Source: an uncultured Dorea sp. (GTDB lineage: Bacteria > Bacillota > Clostridia > Lachnospirales > Lachnospiraceae). From it: a DNA stretch of 61,928 nucleotides. Shown here piece after piece: positions 1 through 9,188 of the stretch; positions within the stretch are counted from its first letter, which is position 1; each line of letters starts with the position of its first letter. The notes under the pieces were generated by a model that made no database searches, was not told the origin of the DNA, and worked only from the letters and a program-made list of their open reading frames with translations. Location of the stretch: positions 1-61,928 of the forward strand of contig CAJUBG010000017.1 of the NCBI GenBank assembly GCA_910584575.1, written 5' to 3'. The position numbers and the translations under genes are program-made.

Positions 1-1608
1 GAATGGTGGGAACGCGGAGACAGAGTAAGCCTGATTACCCGTCCAAGAAGATTTGGTAAAACTCTGAATATAAGTATGCTTGAACAATTCTTCTCTGCAA
101 ATTATGCTGACAGGGGAGACTTATTTAGTGACCTTGTCATATGGAAAGATGCTGATTACAGGCAGTTGCAGGGAACTTATCCGGTTATCAGCCTTTCCTT
201 CGCCAATATTAAAGAAGATAACTATATAACAGCGCGCAGAAAGATATGCCAGATTTTATCAAACATATACTCAAAAAATAATTTTCTGCTTGAAAAAGAT
301 ATTTTAGATAAAAAAGAGAAAAAATATTTTGAAGATGTATCTGTTGACATGGATGATGTGACTGCAACTCTGTCTATCTATCAGTTATCGCTGTATTTGT
401 CAAAATATTATGGAAAAAAAGTTATCATTCTTCTCGACGAGTATGATACTCCGATGCAGGAGGCTTACGTAAACGGATATTGGGACGATTTGGCCGGTTT
501 TATCAGAAACTTATTTAACTCTGCATTTAAGGAGAATCCTTATCTGGAACGTGCAATCATGACAGGGATTACAAGAATCAGTAAGGAATCAATTTTTTCT
601 GATTTGAATAATCTTGAAGTTATAACCACCACATCAGAAGAATATGCGGACGCATTTGGATTTACAGAGGCAGAAGTATTTGCAGCATTAGACGAATTTG
701 GACTAACCGACAAAGCACAGGAGGTAAAGCTATGGTATGACGGATTTACCTTTGGCAGGCTGACAGACATTTATAACCCGTGGTCAATTATAAATTATTT
801 GAGCAAGAAAAAGGCTGGTTTATATTGGGCAAATACCAGTTCAAACCGTTTAATCGGAAAGCTTCTCCAAGAAGGAAACAGAGAGGTTAAAAAAGCCTTT
901 GAAGGTCTTCTTAACGGCCATCATCTGATTACGCCAATAGATGAACAAATTGTATATGACCAATTAGACACGAACGAATGGGCCATCTGGGGTCTTCTGC
1001 TTGCCAGCGGATATTTAAAAGTTGTGAGCTTTGAAAGCTATGAGGAAATAGAGAATGATTTCGATGAGGCAAAATACGAACTGGATTTGACGAATCTTGA
1101 AGTGCGGCGGATGTTTGGCCAGCTAATAAAGGGATGGTTTGCCGAGAGCAGGGCAGACTATAATGATTTTATCAAGGCATTATTGCTGAATGATCTGAAA
1201 GCGATGAATGTCTATATGAACCGCGTAAGCTCTGAAATGTTCAGCTACTTCGATACAGGGAAGAAACCGTCGAAACAGGAACCGGAACGTTTCTACCATG
1301 GATTTGTTCTTGGCCTCATAGTGGTTCTGGCAGACCGCTATATCATTACCTCCAACAGAGAAAGTGGATTTGGAAGATATGACGTGATGTTAGAGCCTAA
1401 GAAGCAGGCAGACGATGCTATGATTTTAGAATTTAAAGTTCAGGATACGGAAAACGAGGCAGAGCTTTACGATACAGTAAAAGCTGCCCTGGAGCAGATA
1501 GACAAAAAAGATTATGCCTCAAACCTTGTTGCAAAAGGTATACTACCGGACAAGATACGAAAATATGGTTTTGCTTTTTGCGGAAAGACTGTACTGATTG
1601 GTAACTAA
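1..1608 (+). CDS. AAA-ATPase-like / PD-(D/E)XK nuclease-like protein (5' truncated by window edge)
   Basis: The reading frame is open from base 1 and the first in-frame ATG (76) lies inside the P-loop region, so the true start is outside the window. What is visible begins with a Walker A-like segment (TRPRRFGKT, bases 37-63), then a Walker B-like VIILLDEYDTP around base 420. The C-terminus (about bases 1370-1460) has the GFGRYDVML...ILEFKV pattern of a PD-(D/E)XK fold. This is the architecture of the AAA-ATPase_like plus DUF1703 family, which is multi-copy in gut Firmicutes and Bacteroidetes and has no settled function; mobile-element or defence roles are only suggested. A hairpin terminator follows immediately, so it ends its transcription unit. 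Confidence 0.85.
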   Translation, partial: EWWERGDRVSLITRPRRFGKTLNISMLEQFFSANYADRGDLFSDLVIWKDADYRQLQGTYPVISLSFANIKEDNYITARRKICQILSNIYSKNNFLLEKDILDKKEKKYFEDVSVDMDDVTATLSIYQLSLYLSKYYGKKVIILLDEYDTPMQEAYVNGYWDDLAGFIRNLFNSAFKENPYLERAIMTGITRISKESIFSDLNNLEVITTTSEEYADAFGFTEAEVFAALDEFGLTDKAQEVKLWYDGFTFGRLTDIYNPWSIINYLSKKKAGLYWANTSSNRLIGKLLQEGNREVKKAFEGLLNGHHLITPIDEQIVYDQLDTNEWAIWGLLLASGYLKVVSFESYEEIENDFDEAKYELDLTNLEVRRMFGQLIKGWFAESRADYNDFIKALLLNDLKAMNVYMNRVSSEMFSYFDTGKKPSKQEPERFYHGFVLGLIVVLADRYIITSNRESGFGRYDVMLEPKKQADDAMILEFKVQDTENEAELYDTVKAALEQIDKKDYASNLVAKGILPDKIRKYGFAFCGKTVLIGN

Positions 1609-1621
1609 GTTCAACGAAATT

Positions 1622-1661
1622 AACGGCGGTTTTGAATTTTCATCCAGACCGCCGTTTTCTT
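1622..1661 (+). terminator. Rho-independent terminator of the AAA-ATPase-like gene
   Basis: A 9-bp perfect inverted repeat (AACGGCGGT at 1622-1630, ACCGCCGTT at 1648-1656) is followed by a T-rich stretch. It lies 13 bases after the stop codon and between convergent genes. Confidence 0.75.
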
Positions 1662-1687
1662 AACCTCTTTTAACGCATTCCCGTCAT

Positions 1688-3706
1688 CTACAAAATCAAA
1701 TCATCCACCTTCTGATAATCCTTCAAACTATACGCCTCTATAATATTCCCCTGAATCACATACAGCGTATCTCCTATATAAATACCTCTCGGATTCCGCA
1801 TCCCGTTTCCGTTAATATCCTCCTCCATATTACAGATAAACCCTTTATCCTCATCATACTCAAAGAGAAAATACCTCTGCCCGCCCTCCGTATAACCGGA
1901 GAAACCGATTATATTTTTCTTCCAGTCAACCAACGCCGCCTTATAATCATAAGCCACATCCGTACTGTACACATTCTTAAGTACATACGTATTCTTCTCC
2001 TTCACATCCGACTTATCCGAGATATCAAACATCGTAATCTTAGCGCCATCCGTAGTCATAGTCTCCTCATCCACATTCATACCAATCCCAAGCAGGCGGT
2101 CCTCCCCATAGAAATGAAGGTACTCTGAGAAGCCTGGTATCTTAAGCTCGCCGATAATCTTTGGCTTCTTCGGGTCAGAAAAATCCACGCTGAATAAGGG
2201 GTCAGTCTCCCGAAACGTCACAAAATATCCTGTATCTCCCATGAACCGCGCTGAGTATATCCTCTCATCCTTTGCCAGATTCTCAATCGCACCGATTTCC
2301 TCCAATTCTTCATCCAGGACATACACAGAATTGGTATCATCATCTGTCGTCACCACCCTGAGATTTCCTTCATATTCGTCAATGGAAAAGGAATCATTCA
2401 TATAACCGTCAAAACTTCCCTGAGCTTTGGCTTCCAATTTTCCATCCTTGTACGCAACCTTACGAATAGTCGTAACACAACCATTCCATTGCCCCCACTC
2501 AGTCTCATAGAAATAAATATTCTTATTACTTACATAAACCTGGCCGCCTTTTGAGAAAATAGCCTTGCTGTCCTTCGTCTTATCCGGCCTGTTAAGGTCC
2601 ACAGATGTAATCACCTCGTACATATTCGCCTGCTTGACCGGCGGAAGGTAGATATCCCTCTCCAAAACAGGCTCGCCATTAATCAAAGGAACATATGTCC
2701 TCGGCTCATTTTGCACCACCTCGCCCCAGATATGGACCTCGCTGAACAGATAAAGATACCCGTTCACCATCCTGGAGGAACGATACTCCCCACTCTGGGT
2801 CACTTTTCCCTCCTCCTTTGGCTTCTCCGGCTCCTGAATATCATAGGTAACCGCTATTGTCGCGCCATTGTCGCCCATACCGCCATTGGTATAAAAAGGA
2901 TCCTCCATCATACTGCCGCCATTCTGCCGCCCATAGATGACTACCATCTTCTTCATATCCGGAACAACATAAAATTCCCGAACATACCCTTTATCTTCTA
3001 TCTCAACAGAAGCCACCTTCTTCATACTCTGATCCTTTGTATCAACAACGGCAATCTCATTCCCGTTGTCCTCAAGAACATAGAGATACCTTCCGTCCGT
3101 CTTTGCAATATCGGCCTCATCCACTCCCTCCTGCCGCACATTCGTCTGAGAATAATCGTCAGCCAGCTCTGCCGCATCCGCCGTCGCTGCCGGCGCTTCC
3201 AAAGAATCCTCCATGATTGCAATCTCCTCTCCCGAAGATTTCGTACTGCCGGCGCTTCCATTCATCTCACCGCCCTCAGCGCTCTCGGTAATCATGTCCC
3301 TTGCCATATCGCCGGCATCCATCTGGTATGACTTCTGTTCCTCCTCAAGCTTCTTCCTGTATGCTTCATAATAATCAAATACCTGGTCATAGCTCTCTGC
3401 CTGGGCAATGGTCTTACTGCTGCTAATCTCAGCACGCTCTGGCATATCCCTCCTGGAATTATCAGTCTCCCCTTTGGGTCCGGACACATTCCAAGCGGCA
3501 AACCCGATTACAGCCACCAGACAAGCCGCCGCAAGGGCGCTTATCTGACGTACCCCCCATCTTCTTTGATGTTTTCCAAAGGACGCCCTGGCTTCCTTCT
3601 CCTCAAGCATCCGCTGGATATTCTCCGGCTCAAGGCTTTGGGGAATTTTAACCTCCTCAGTCTTTTTCCTGACCTGCTCTAATACATCCTGTTCTCTCTT
3701 ATCCAT
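1688..3706 (-). CDS. Membrane-anchored beta-propeller protein, probable anti-sigma partner
   Basis: A 672-residue protein with a short cytoplasmic N-terminus (about 1-52), one transmembrane helix (about 53-73, ISALAAACLVAVIGFAAW), a charged linker, and a large extracytoplasmic domain (about 190-672) that resembles the 'beta propeller domain' family PF09826. ATG is preceded by AAAGGAGG. It starts 18 bases after the stop of the ECF sigma gene on the same strand, the usual layout of a sigma/anti-sigma operon. I infer that the N-terminus holds the sigma factor and the propeller senses something outside the cell. No zinc-finger (HxxxCxxC) anti-sigma motif is visible, so the anti-sigma role rests on context only. 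Confidence 0.8.
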   Translation of the reverse strand: MDKREQDVLEQVRKKTEEVKIPQSLEPENIQRMLEEKEARASFGKHQRRWGVRQISALAAACLVAVIGFAAWNVSGPKGETDNSRRDMPERAEISSSKTIAQAESYDQVFDYYEAYRKKLEEEQKSYQMDAGDMARDMITESAEGGEMNGSAGSTKSSGEEIAIMEDSLEAPAATADAAELADDYSQTNVRQEGVDEADIAKTDGRYLYVLEDNGNEIAVVDTKDQSMKKVASVEIEDKGYVREFYVVPDMKKMVVIYGRQNGGSMMEDPFYTNGGMGDNGATIAVTYDIQEPEKPKEEGKVTQSGEYRSSRMVNGYLYLFSEVHIWGEVVQNEPRTYVPLINGEPVLERDIYLPPVKQANMYEVITSVDLNRPDKTKDSKAIFSKGGQVYVSNKNIYFYETEWGQWNGCVTTIRKVAYKDGKLEAKAQGSFDGYMNDSFSIDEYEGNLRVVTTDDDTNSVYVLDEELEEIGAIENLAKDERIYSARFMGDTGYFVTFRETDPLFSVDFSDPKKPKIIGELKIPGFSEYLHFYGEDRLLGIGMNVDEETMTTDGAKITMFDISDKSDVKEKNTYVLKNVYSTDVAYDYKAALVDWKKNIIGFSGYTEGGQRYFLFEYDEDKGFICNMEEDINGNGMRNPRGIYIGDTLYVIQGNIIEAYSLKDYQKVDDLIL

Positions 3707-3724
3707 ACAGCCGCCTCCTTTGAC

Positions 3725-4204
3725 TCATCTCAATACACATTCCATCTTTTTTAGCGCGCGGCTTCTCTTAGACCGCACAGTATTAGGGTTCAGCTTCAGC
3801 GCATTTCCAATCTCCTGGCTGTTATATCCTCCGAAAACAGACAGCCCTACAATCGTCTGTTCTTCCTCCTCCAGAAGAAAAAAAGCTTTCCGCACATCTA
3901 AAGCCAGCCCCATATCTGTCTCCTCACAAGAAGCCTCAAACAATTCCCCCTCAGAGGTATGGCTGCTTTCCTTCGCCGCATTGCGCCATTTCTTCTTGCA
4001 GATATTGGACAAAATCGTGAATATCCAGCTCTTGAACGCATCCTCCTTCTTAAGCTTCCCGATATTCTCATAAGCCGCCACCACCGCCTCACTTACTGCA
4101 TCCTCCGCATCCTGCGGATTCCTCATCATACACAGGGCAAACCGGTACAGGTCTTTATAGACCGTCTCATACATTTGCGCAAATGTTTTTGTGTCGCATC
4201 TCAT
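3725..4204 (-). CDS. ECF-type RNA polymerase sigma factor
   Basis: A 159-residue protein with sigma region 2 (about 10-75, including YRFALCMMRNPQDAEDAVSE and FKSWIFTILSN) and region 4 (about 105-155, ending in NPNTVRSKRSRALKKM, the DNA-recognition helix). Length and two-domain organisation fit the ECF (group 4) sigma factors. It is the first gene of a two-gene operon with the downstream membrane propeller protein, its likely inhibitor or sensor. The signal and regulon cannot be read from the sequence. Confidence 0.9.
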   Translation of the reverse strand: MRCDTKTFAQMYETVYKDLYRFALCMMRNPQDAEDAVSEAVVAAYENIGKLKKEDAFKSWIFTILSNICKKKWRNAAKESSHTSEGELFEASCEETDMGLALDVRKAFFLLEEEEQTIVGLSVFGGYNSQEIGNALKLNPNTVRSKRSRALKKMECVLR

Positions 4205-4302
4205 ATCTTCTCCTCCCTGTTTTTGAAACCGCTTGATGATTCCAACCCACCAGCCCGTCAGGGCACGCGTTATGGCGTACCCTTAGGTATATATGTAAGA
4301 GT

Positions 4303-4332
4303 CAAAAAAGGGGGCTGCTGTTGCAGCTCCCC
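4303..4332 (-). terminator. Terminator of the hydratase operon
   Basis: Read on the minus strand, a GC-rich hairpin (GGGGAGCTGC / GCAGCCCCC, one bulge) is followed by TTTTTTGAC, 22 bases past the hydratase stop codon. Confidence 0.75.
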
Positions 4333-4353
4333 GCAAAATATTATAAAAATAAT

Positions 4354-6639
4354 TTATCCTCTATAATAATTAATCAGGCATCCCTTTTCAATAATCTCAC
4401 GTTCAGCATCCGTCATGTCTCCAAGCTTCAGCGTAATCTCCTTCCACGCGTCTCCGTCTCCGACCACATAAGCCTTAACTTCAGAAGCCTTTTCTTTCAC
4501 CGCTTTTTTTATCTCCGGCACAAAGATATAGTCTCCATTCTTAAAGCTAAGCTTCTCATGGCATTCCTCAGTGATAAACGGAAGCATTCCCCAGTTAATC
4601 AGATTCGAGCGATACCTTTTGGTGGCATATTCATTGGCAATATTCGCCCATCCGCCAAGAACCTTCTGGCAGGATGCCGCCTGTTCCCTCGCTGAGCCGT
4701 CTCCTGGCTTCACAGCAAATATGGTGCTTCCGATTCCAAGATTCTCCCTGTCAATATCCGGATACGTCTCATGAAGCTTCTCCATCACCGGTTTAAGCTC
4801 AGCCAACGCTTCAACCGGACACTGATCTGCCTCGATTGCCTTCTGTGCCTTCTGTACCTCCTTCGCACGCCCCACATACGCCGGATCCTTCCTGGACAGG
4901 GCAAACTCTGCCAGGCCAAGCGGATTTGAACGGTAGGAGGACGTCTCTCCGGAAGGAATCAGCTCATCCGTAGTTGTAACCGGATCGTGAATCTCAGATA
5001 CCACTTTCAGAAGCAGATTCTCCGGCAGCGCAGCCATCTTGGGCCAATCCTTGATATTCGGCCCAAACTTAATCTTAACCGATGAATCCGCCTCACCCTT
5101 GCTGTCAAATACACGGTTTTCATAGATTTTCCGGTCAAAGTGATATTTCCGTCCTGTGAATTCCACCTCCAGGTCAGTCGCCGGTGTCAGGAAGCCCTTG
5201 TTTGCCGCCGTCGCCGCAATAGAACGGGCGTCCATCAGTGCAACAGACGCAATCTGCCCACTCTGAAGCTTAGAGCCTTCACGGTTCGGGAAATTCCGTG
5301 TAGAGTGGCGGATAGAAAACGCATTGTTTGCCGGAGTATCACCCGCACCGAAGCAAGGCCCGCAGAATGCCGTCTTCACAATCGTTCCCGCCTGCATCAA
5401 GTCTGCAACAGCGCCATTCTTCACCAACTCCATATAGATAGGGGTACTTGCCGGATACACACTGAACGTAAATTCATCCGCGCCAATGTAGCGGCCTTTA
5501 ATAATATCCGCCGCCGCACAGATATTTTCAAATCCGCCCCCTGCGCATCCTGCAATAATCCCCTGCTCTACATATAGCTTCCCGTCAACAATCTTATCCT
5601 GCAAAGTATAATCCACAGCGCCGTCAAGGCTTACCAGAGCCTTCTGTTCAACGTCATGAAGTACATCCTTAAGGTTTGCATTTACCTCGTCAATCGTATA
5701 GACATTGGACGGATGGAACGGCATTGCAATCATTGGCTTAATCTCACTTAAGTCTACATATACCATACCGTCATAATATGCCGTATCTCCTGGGTTCAAC
5801 TCCTTATAGTCTTCTGTCCTTCCATGAATCTCATAGAACTCCTGAATCTTCTCATCCGTCCTCCAGATAGAGGAAAGACAGGTTGTCTCTGTGGTCATAA
5901 CATCTATTCCGATACGGAAATCCGCACTCAGCTTAGACACGCCGGGGCCCACAAACTCCATAACCTTGTTATTCACATAACCATTTCCAAATGTAGCGCC
6001 AATAATCGCAAGAGCCACGTCCTGAGGCCCCACACCCTTCATAGGCTCGCCGTCCAGATAGATTGCTACCACGTCGGGCATCTTAATATCATAGGTCTTA
6101 TTCAACAACTGCTTAACCAGCTCTGGGCCGCCCTCGCCCATAGCCATGGTTCCCAACGCGCCATAGCGTGTATGGCTGTCCGAGCCAAGAATCATCCTGC
6201 CGCCGCCTGCAAGCATCTCCCGCGCATACTGGTGGATAACTGCCTGGTGGGGCGGTACATACACGCCGCCGTACCGTTTTGCGCAGGTAAGCCCAAACAT
6301 GTGGTCGTCCTCATTGATGGTCCCGCCTACTGCGCACAAAGAATTATGGCAGTTCGTCAGTACATAGGGAATCGGAAATCTCTCAAGCCCCGACGCCCTC
6401 GCCGTCTGGATAATCCCCACAAACGTAATGTCATGGGAGGTCAGCTTGTCAAATTTAATCTGAAGCCGTTCCATGCTGCCGGAAGTATTGTGGTCGGCAA
6501 GGATGCGATATGCCATCGTTTCCCTGGCCGCCTCTGCCTGAGATACCTCCTGTCCGGTCTTTTCCTTTATCTCACGGGCATCCTCATAAATCTCCGTCCC
6601 ATTTAACAGATAGACGCCCTTATCGTATAATTTCACCAT
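4354..6639 (-). CDS. Aconitase-family hydratase (YbhJ-like)
   Basis: A 761-residue protein of the aconitase superfamily. It has the SDSHTRYGALGTMAMGEGG block (about 153-172) and three Cys positioned to bind a [4Fe-4S] cluster: one in IAGCAGGG and two in FCGPCFGAG. Most genomes of this group annotate it as aconitate hydratase or simply 'hydratase'; the order and length fit YbhJ-like proteins better than AcnA or AcnB, so the substrate is open. RBS AGGAGG precedes the ATG. The gene directly upstream (39 bases, same strand) is a CdaR-like regulator, and no citrate synthase or isocitrate dehydrogenase is nearby, so a role outside the TCA cycle, on a hydroxy-acid ligand of the regulator, is plausible. 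Confidence 0.85.
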   Translation of the reverse strand: MVKLYDKGVYLLNGTEIYEDAREIKEKTGQEVSQAEAARETMAYRILADHNTSGSMERLQIKFDKLTSHDITFVGIIQTARASGLERFPIPYVLTNCHNSLCAVGGTINEDDHMFGLTCAKRYGGVYVPPHQAVIHQYAREMLAGGGRMILGSDSHTRYGALGTMAMGEGGPELVKQLLNKTYDIKMPDVVAIYLDGEPMKGVGPQDVALAIIGATFGNGYVNNKVMEFVGPGVSKLSADFRIGIDVMTTETTCLSSIWRTDEKIQEFYEIHGRTEDYKELNPGDTAYYDGMVYVDLSEIKPMIAMPFHPSNVYTIDEVNANLKDVLHDVEQKALVSLDGAVDYTLQDKIVDGKLYVEQGIIAGCAGGGFENICAAADIIKGRYIGADEFTFSVYPASTPIYMELVKNGAVADLMQAGTIVKTAFCGPCFGAGDTPANNAFSIRHSTRNFPNREGSKLQSGQIASVALMDARSIAATAANKGFLTPATDLEVEFTGRKYHFDRKIYENRVFDSKGEADSSVKIKFGPNIKDWPKMAALPENLLLKVVSEIHDPVTTTDELIPSGETSSYRSNPLGLAEFALSRKDPAYVGRAKEVQKAQKAIEADQCPVEALAELKPVMEKLHETYPDIDRENLGIGSTIFAVKPGDGSAREQAASCQKVLGGWANIANEYATKRYRSNLINWGMLPFITEECHEKLSFKNGDYIFVPEIKKAVKEKASEVKAYVVGDGDAWKEITLKLGDMTDAEREIIEKGCLINYYRG

Positions 6640-6678
6640 ATTATTGTCTCCTCCTGATACTTGTATACTGCGCAGCTT

Positions 6679-7797
6679 CTATCTGTGCACAGCCGAATAA
6701 CTCTGCATATACTTCATATGATCCGCCACCATCATAGCAATCTTAAACGTCAGCGCATCTTCAAACACTCTGACATCTAAGCCTGTCCGCTTCTGAATCT
6801 TCTCAAGCCGGTACACCAGCGTATTCCGATGCACATAGAGCTGTCTGGCCGTCTCGGAAATATTCAGGTTATTATCAAAAAATGTGTACACCGTAATCAA
6901 TTCTTCTTCCTCAAACTGATCCGCCGTATTCCCCTCAAATACTTCATTAAGGAACATCTCACATAAAGATGCGGGCAACTGATGAATCAGCCGACCAATT
7001 CCAAGCTCATTGTAGGCAAGGATATTCTTGTCTGCATAGAACACCCGCCCCACCTCCAGCGCCATTCCGGCCTCCTTGTAAGACTTGGATACATCCTTCA
7101 ATTCATTGATTATAGTTCCGTAAGCAATCCGGACACTGACCATAGCCTCCATATTCAGCGTGTCAACCAATTCTCTTGCAATCTGGTCCAACTGCGGGTA
7201 ATCATCCGTATTCTCCAATGCCCTGACCAGAATCACATGCTTCTCGTCCACCGCCGTCACAAAATCCTTTGTACCTGTGGCATACAGTCCTTTCAGCGTC
7301 TCAAGGATTAGGTTCTCCCCTTCATTCTTCGACTCTACCAGGAAAACCGCCCTCCTAAGCTCTACCGGAATCTTCATCTTCTTCGCCTGGTTGTACACAT
7401 CCACCAACAGCATATTATCCAGAATCAAATTCTGAATAAAACGGTTCTTATCCATCTTCTCCTTGTAAGCAAACAGAAGATTCTCCAACTGGCTGACCCC
7501 AAGCCTGCCCGCCATCTCCATCTGCGGGCATCCCCCTTTCAGCACAAGGCTGTAACAAGGGTCTTCGTCATCATGCACAAGAAATATCCCCATATCCTTC
7601 TCTATGCGAAAGAGAAGCTCCTCCGCCGCAACCGTGGGCGCCGCCTCACAAAATGACGCAACAACCCCGTCAAGCCCTGTCATCCTCTCATTGGTCATGA
7701 CAAGACAGATTCCCTTCATATCCCATATCGCACATTCTAATCCGGTAATTCTCTTAATATCCTGTACTGCTTTATGTAGTATCTGATTCGATAACAC
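6679..7797 (-). CDS. CdaR/PucR-family transcriptional regulator
   Basis: The N-terminus (about 1-130) looks like the diacid-recognition domain of the CdaR family (NQILHKAVQDIKRITGLECAIWD), and the C-terminus (about 300-365) is a PucR-type helix-turn-helix (NNLNISETARQLYVHRNTLVYRLEKIQ). I place the start at the GTG at 7797 because AGGAGGG lies 7 bases upstream; the open frame goes 31 codons further but without a ribosome-binding site. That gives 372 residues. It is the first gene of a unit with the hydratase gene 39 bases downstream, and probably controls it in response to an organic or sugar acid. The ligand is inferred from the family only. Confidence 0.85.
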   Translation of the reverse strand: MLSNQILHKAVQDIKRITGLECAIWDMKGICLVMTNERMTGLDGVVASFCEAAPTVAAEELLFRIEKDMGIFLVHDDEDPCYSLVLKGGCPQMEMAGRLGVSQLENLLFAYKEKMDKNRFIQNLILDNMLLVDVYNQAKKMKIPVELRRAVFLVESKNEGENLILETLKGLYATGTKDFVTAVDEKHVILVRALENTDDYPQLDQIARELVDTLNMEAMVSVRIAYGTIINELKDVSKSYKEAGMALEVGRVFYADKNILAYNELGIGRLIHQLPASLCEMFLNEVFEGNTADQFEEEELITVYTFFDNNLNISETARQLYVHRNTLVYRLEKIQKRTGLDVRVFEDALTFKIAMMVADHMKYMQSYSAVHR

Positions 7798-7870
7798 TGG
7801 AATTCCCTCCTGTTCTTTGATGAGCACACGCCTTATTTTATCACAGGATAACCAGAATGTACAGGCTATG

Positions 7871-7906
7871 TCAAAGAAAAAGCCAGACACCCAATGGTGT
7901 CTGGCT
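7871..7906 (-). terminator. Terminator of the ugpC/msmK-like gene
   Basis: An 11-bp perfect stem (AGCCAGACACC / GGTGTCTGGCT, 4-base loop) followed on the minus strand by TTTTTCTTTGA, 20 bases after the stop of the ABC ATPase gene. Confidence 0.85.
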
Positions 7907-7925
7907 CTCTTGCCATCACTAAAAA

Positions 7926-9038
7926 CTAGTTTGTAATTGTGTTCTCAGTCTCTTTATCGAATACATGGATTCTGTCAGCATCCAGAGCAAACTTAACGGT
8001 ATCGCCTGTTCTTGCAGTTGTTCTTGGGTCAACTCTTGCTGTCATTGTAGAGCCTTCGTAATCGAAGTGCAGGTAAACCTCTGCACCAAGCATCTCGTAT
8101 ACACGGATTGTAGCTTCGATAATCGTGTTAGGAGACTTCGCAAGGAAATCTGGCTCATCATGTACATCCTCTGGACGGATACCAAGTACAACCGTCTTTC
8201 CGTCATATCCGCCGTCAATCAGCTTCTTAGCCTTAGCTTCCGGAAGCTCGATAGATGCAGGTCCTGCAACGAGAGCTACCTTCTTGCCATTCACCTTACA
8301 CTTAGCGTCTACAAAGTTCATCTGAGGTGATCCGATGAATCCTGCTACGAACAGGTTGCACGGACGATCATACAATGTCTGAGGAGTATCAACCTGCTGA
8401 ACAACACCTGCGCTCATAACTACGATTCTTGTACCAAGCGTCATAGCCTCTGTCTGGTCATGTGTTACATAGATAATCGTTGTGCCCAGTCTCTGATGCA
8501 GCTTAGAGATCTCAATACGCATCTGTCCACGCAGCTTAGCATCCAAGTTAGAAAGAGGCTCATCCATAAGGAATACCTTAGGATTACGAACGATAGCACG
8601 TCCCATAGCAACACGCTGTCTCTGACCACCGGAAAGAGCCTTCGGCTTACGGTCTAACAATGCTTCCAGGTCAAGAATCTTAGCAGCCTCGCGTACCATC
8701 TTGTCAATCTGATCCTTTGGTACTTTTCTCAGCTTAAGACCAAAAGCCATGTTATCATATACTGTCATATGTGGATAAAGAGCATAGTTCTGGAATACCA
8801 TCGCGATATCTCTGTCCTTAGGCTCTACATCGTTGACCATCTTATCTCCGATCCATAATTCTCCGGATGAAATATCCTCCAGACCGGCTACCATACGAAG
8901 TGTTGTTGACTTACCACATCCTGAAGGGCCTACGAAGATGACGAATTCCTTATCTTCAATCTCAAGGTTGAAGTCTTTTACAGCTTCAAATCCATTAGGA
9001 TATGTCTTATTAATGTGTTTTAATGATAAACTTGCCAT
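7926..9038 (-). CDS. ugpC: Sugar ABC transporter ATPase, UgpC/MsmK/MalK type
   Basis: A 370-residue ATPase with Walker A GPSGCGKSTT (about 37-46), signature LSGGQRQRVAMGRA, Walker B VFLMDEPLSNLDA and the H-loop VTHDQTEA, followed by a C-terminal TOBE-type domain (about 240-370). The C-terminal extension and length mark the CUT1 carbohydrate-importer class. It stands alone, without permeases or binding protein, flanked by its own terminator. In streptococci and many Clostridia a single MsmK-type ATPase energises several sugar importers; the isolated position suggests the same here. The 150 bases upstream are AT-rich and carry two TCAACTTG copies that could be operator half-sites. Confidence 0.9.
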   Translation of the reverse strand: MASLSLKHINKTYPNGFEAVKDFNLEIEDKEFVIFVGPSGCGKSTTLRMVAGLEDISSGELWIGDKMVNDVEPKDRDIAMVFQNYALYPHMTVYDNMAFGLKLRKVPKDQIDKMVREAAKILDLEALLDRKPKALSGGQRQRVAMGRAIVRNPKVFLMDEPLSNLDAKLRGQMRIEISKLHQRLGTTIIYVTHDQTEAMTLGTRIVVMSAGVVQQVDTPQTLYDRPCNLFVAGFIGSPQMNFVDAKCKVNGKKVALVAGPASIELPEAKAKKLIDGGYDGKTVVLGIRPEDVHDEPDFLAKSPNTIIEATIRVYEMLGAEVYLHFDYEGSTMTARVDPRTTARTGDTVKFALDADRIHVFDKETENTITN

Positions 9039-9188
9039 TTTGGGTTTCCTCCATTAAAAAAAATTTCTTTGTATCTGTGATACCGTCTTGCTTTAATTAA
9101 AAGTATATAAAAAAAGTTCAGTTTAGGGTATACCCAAGTTGAACAATTTTTTCACAAAATAATATACAAGTTGACCAAGGATACTTAT

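Noticed and set aside
2711..3331. Long plus-strand ORF opposite the propeller gene
   Set aside because: A shadow of codon bias in the real minus-strand gene; His/Arg/Ile-rich translation without ribosome-binding site.
5824..6606. 260-codon plus-strand ORF opposite the hydratase gene
   Set aside because: Antisense shadow of a strongly conserved enzyme gene; no start signal.
9039..9188. Two TCAACTTG copies as a defined operator for the sugar ABC ATPase gene
   Set aside because: Only two short copies in AT-rich DNA and no clear -35/-10 to place them; mentioned with the gene but not listed as a site.
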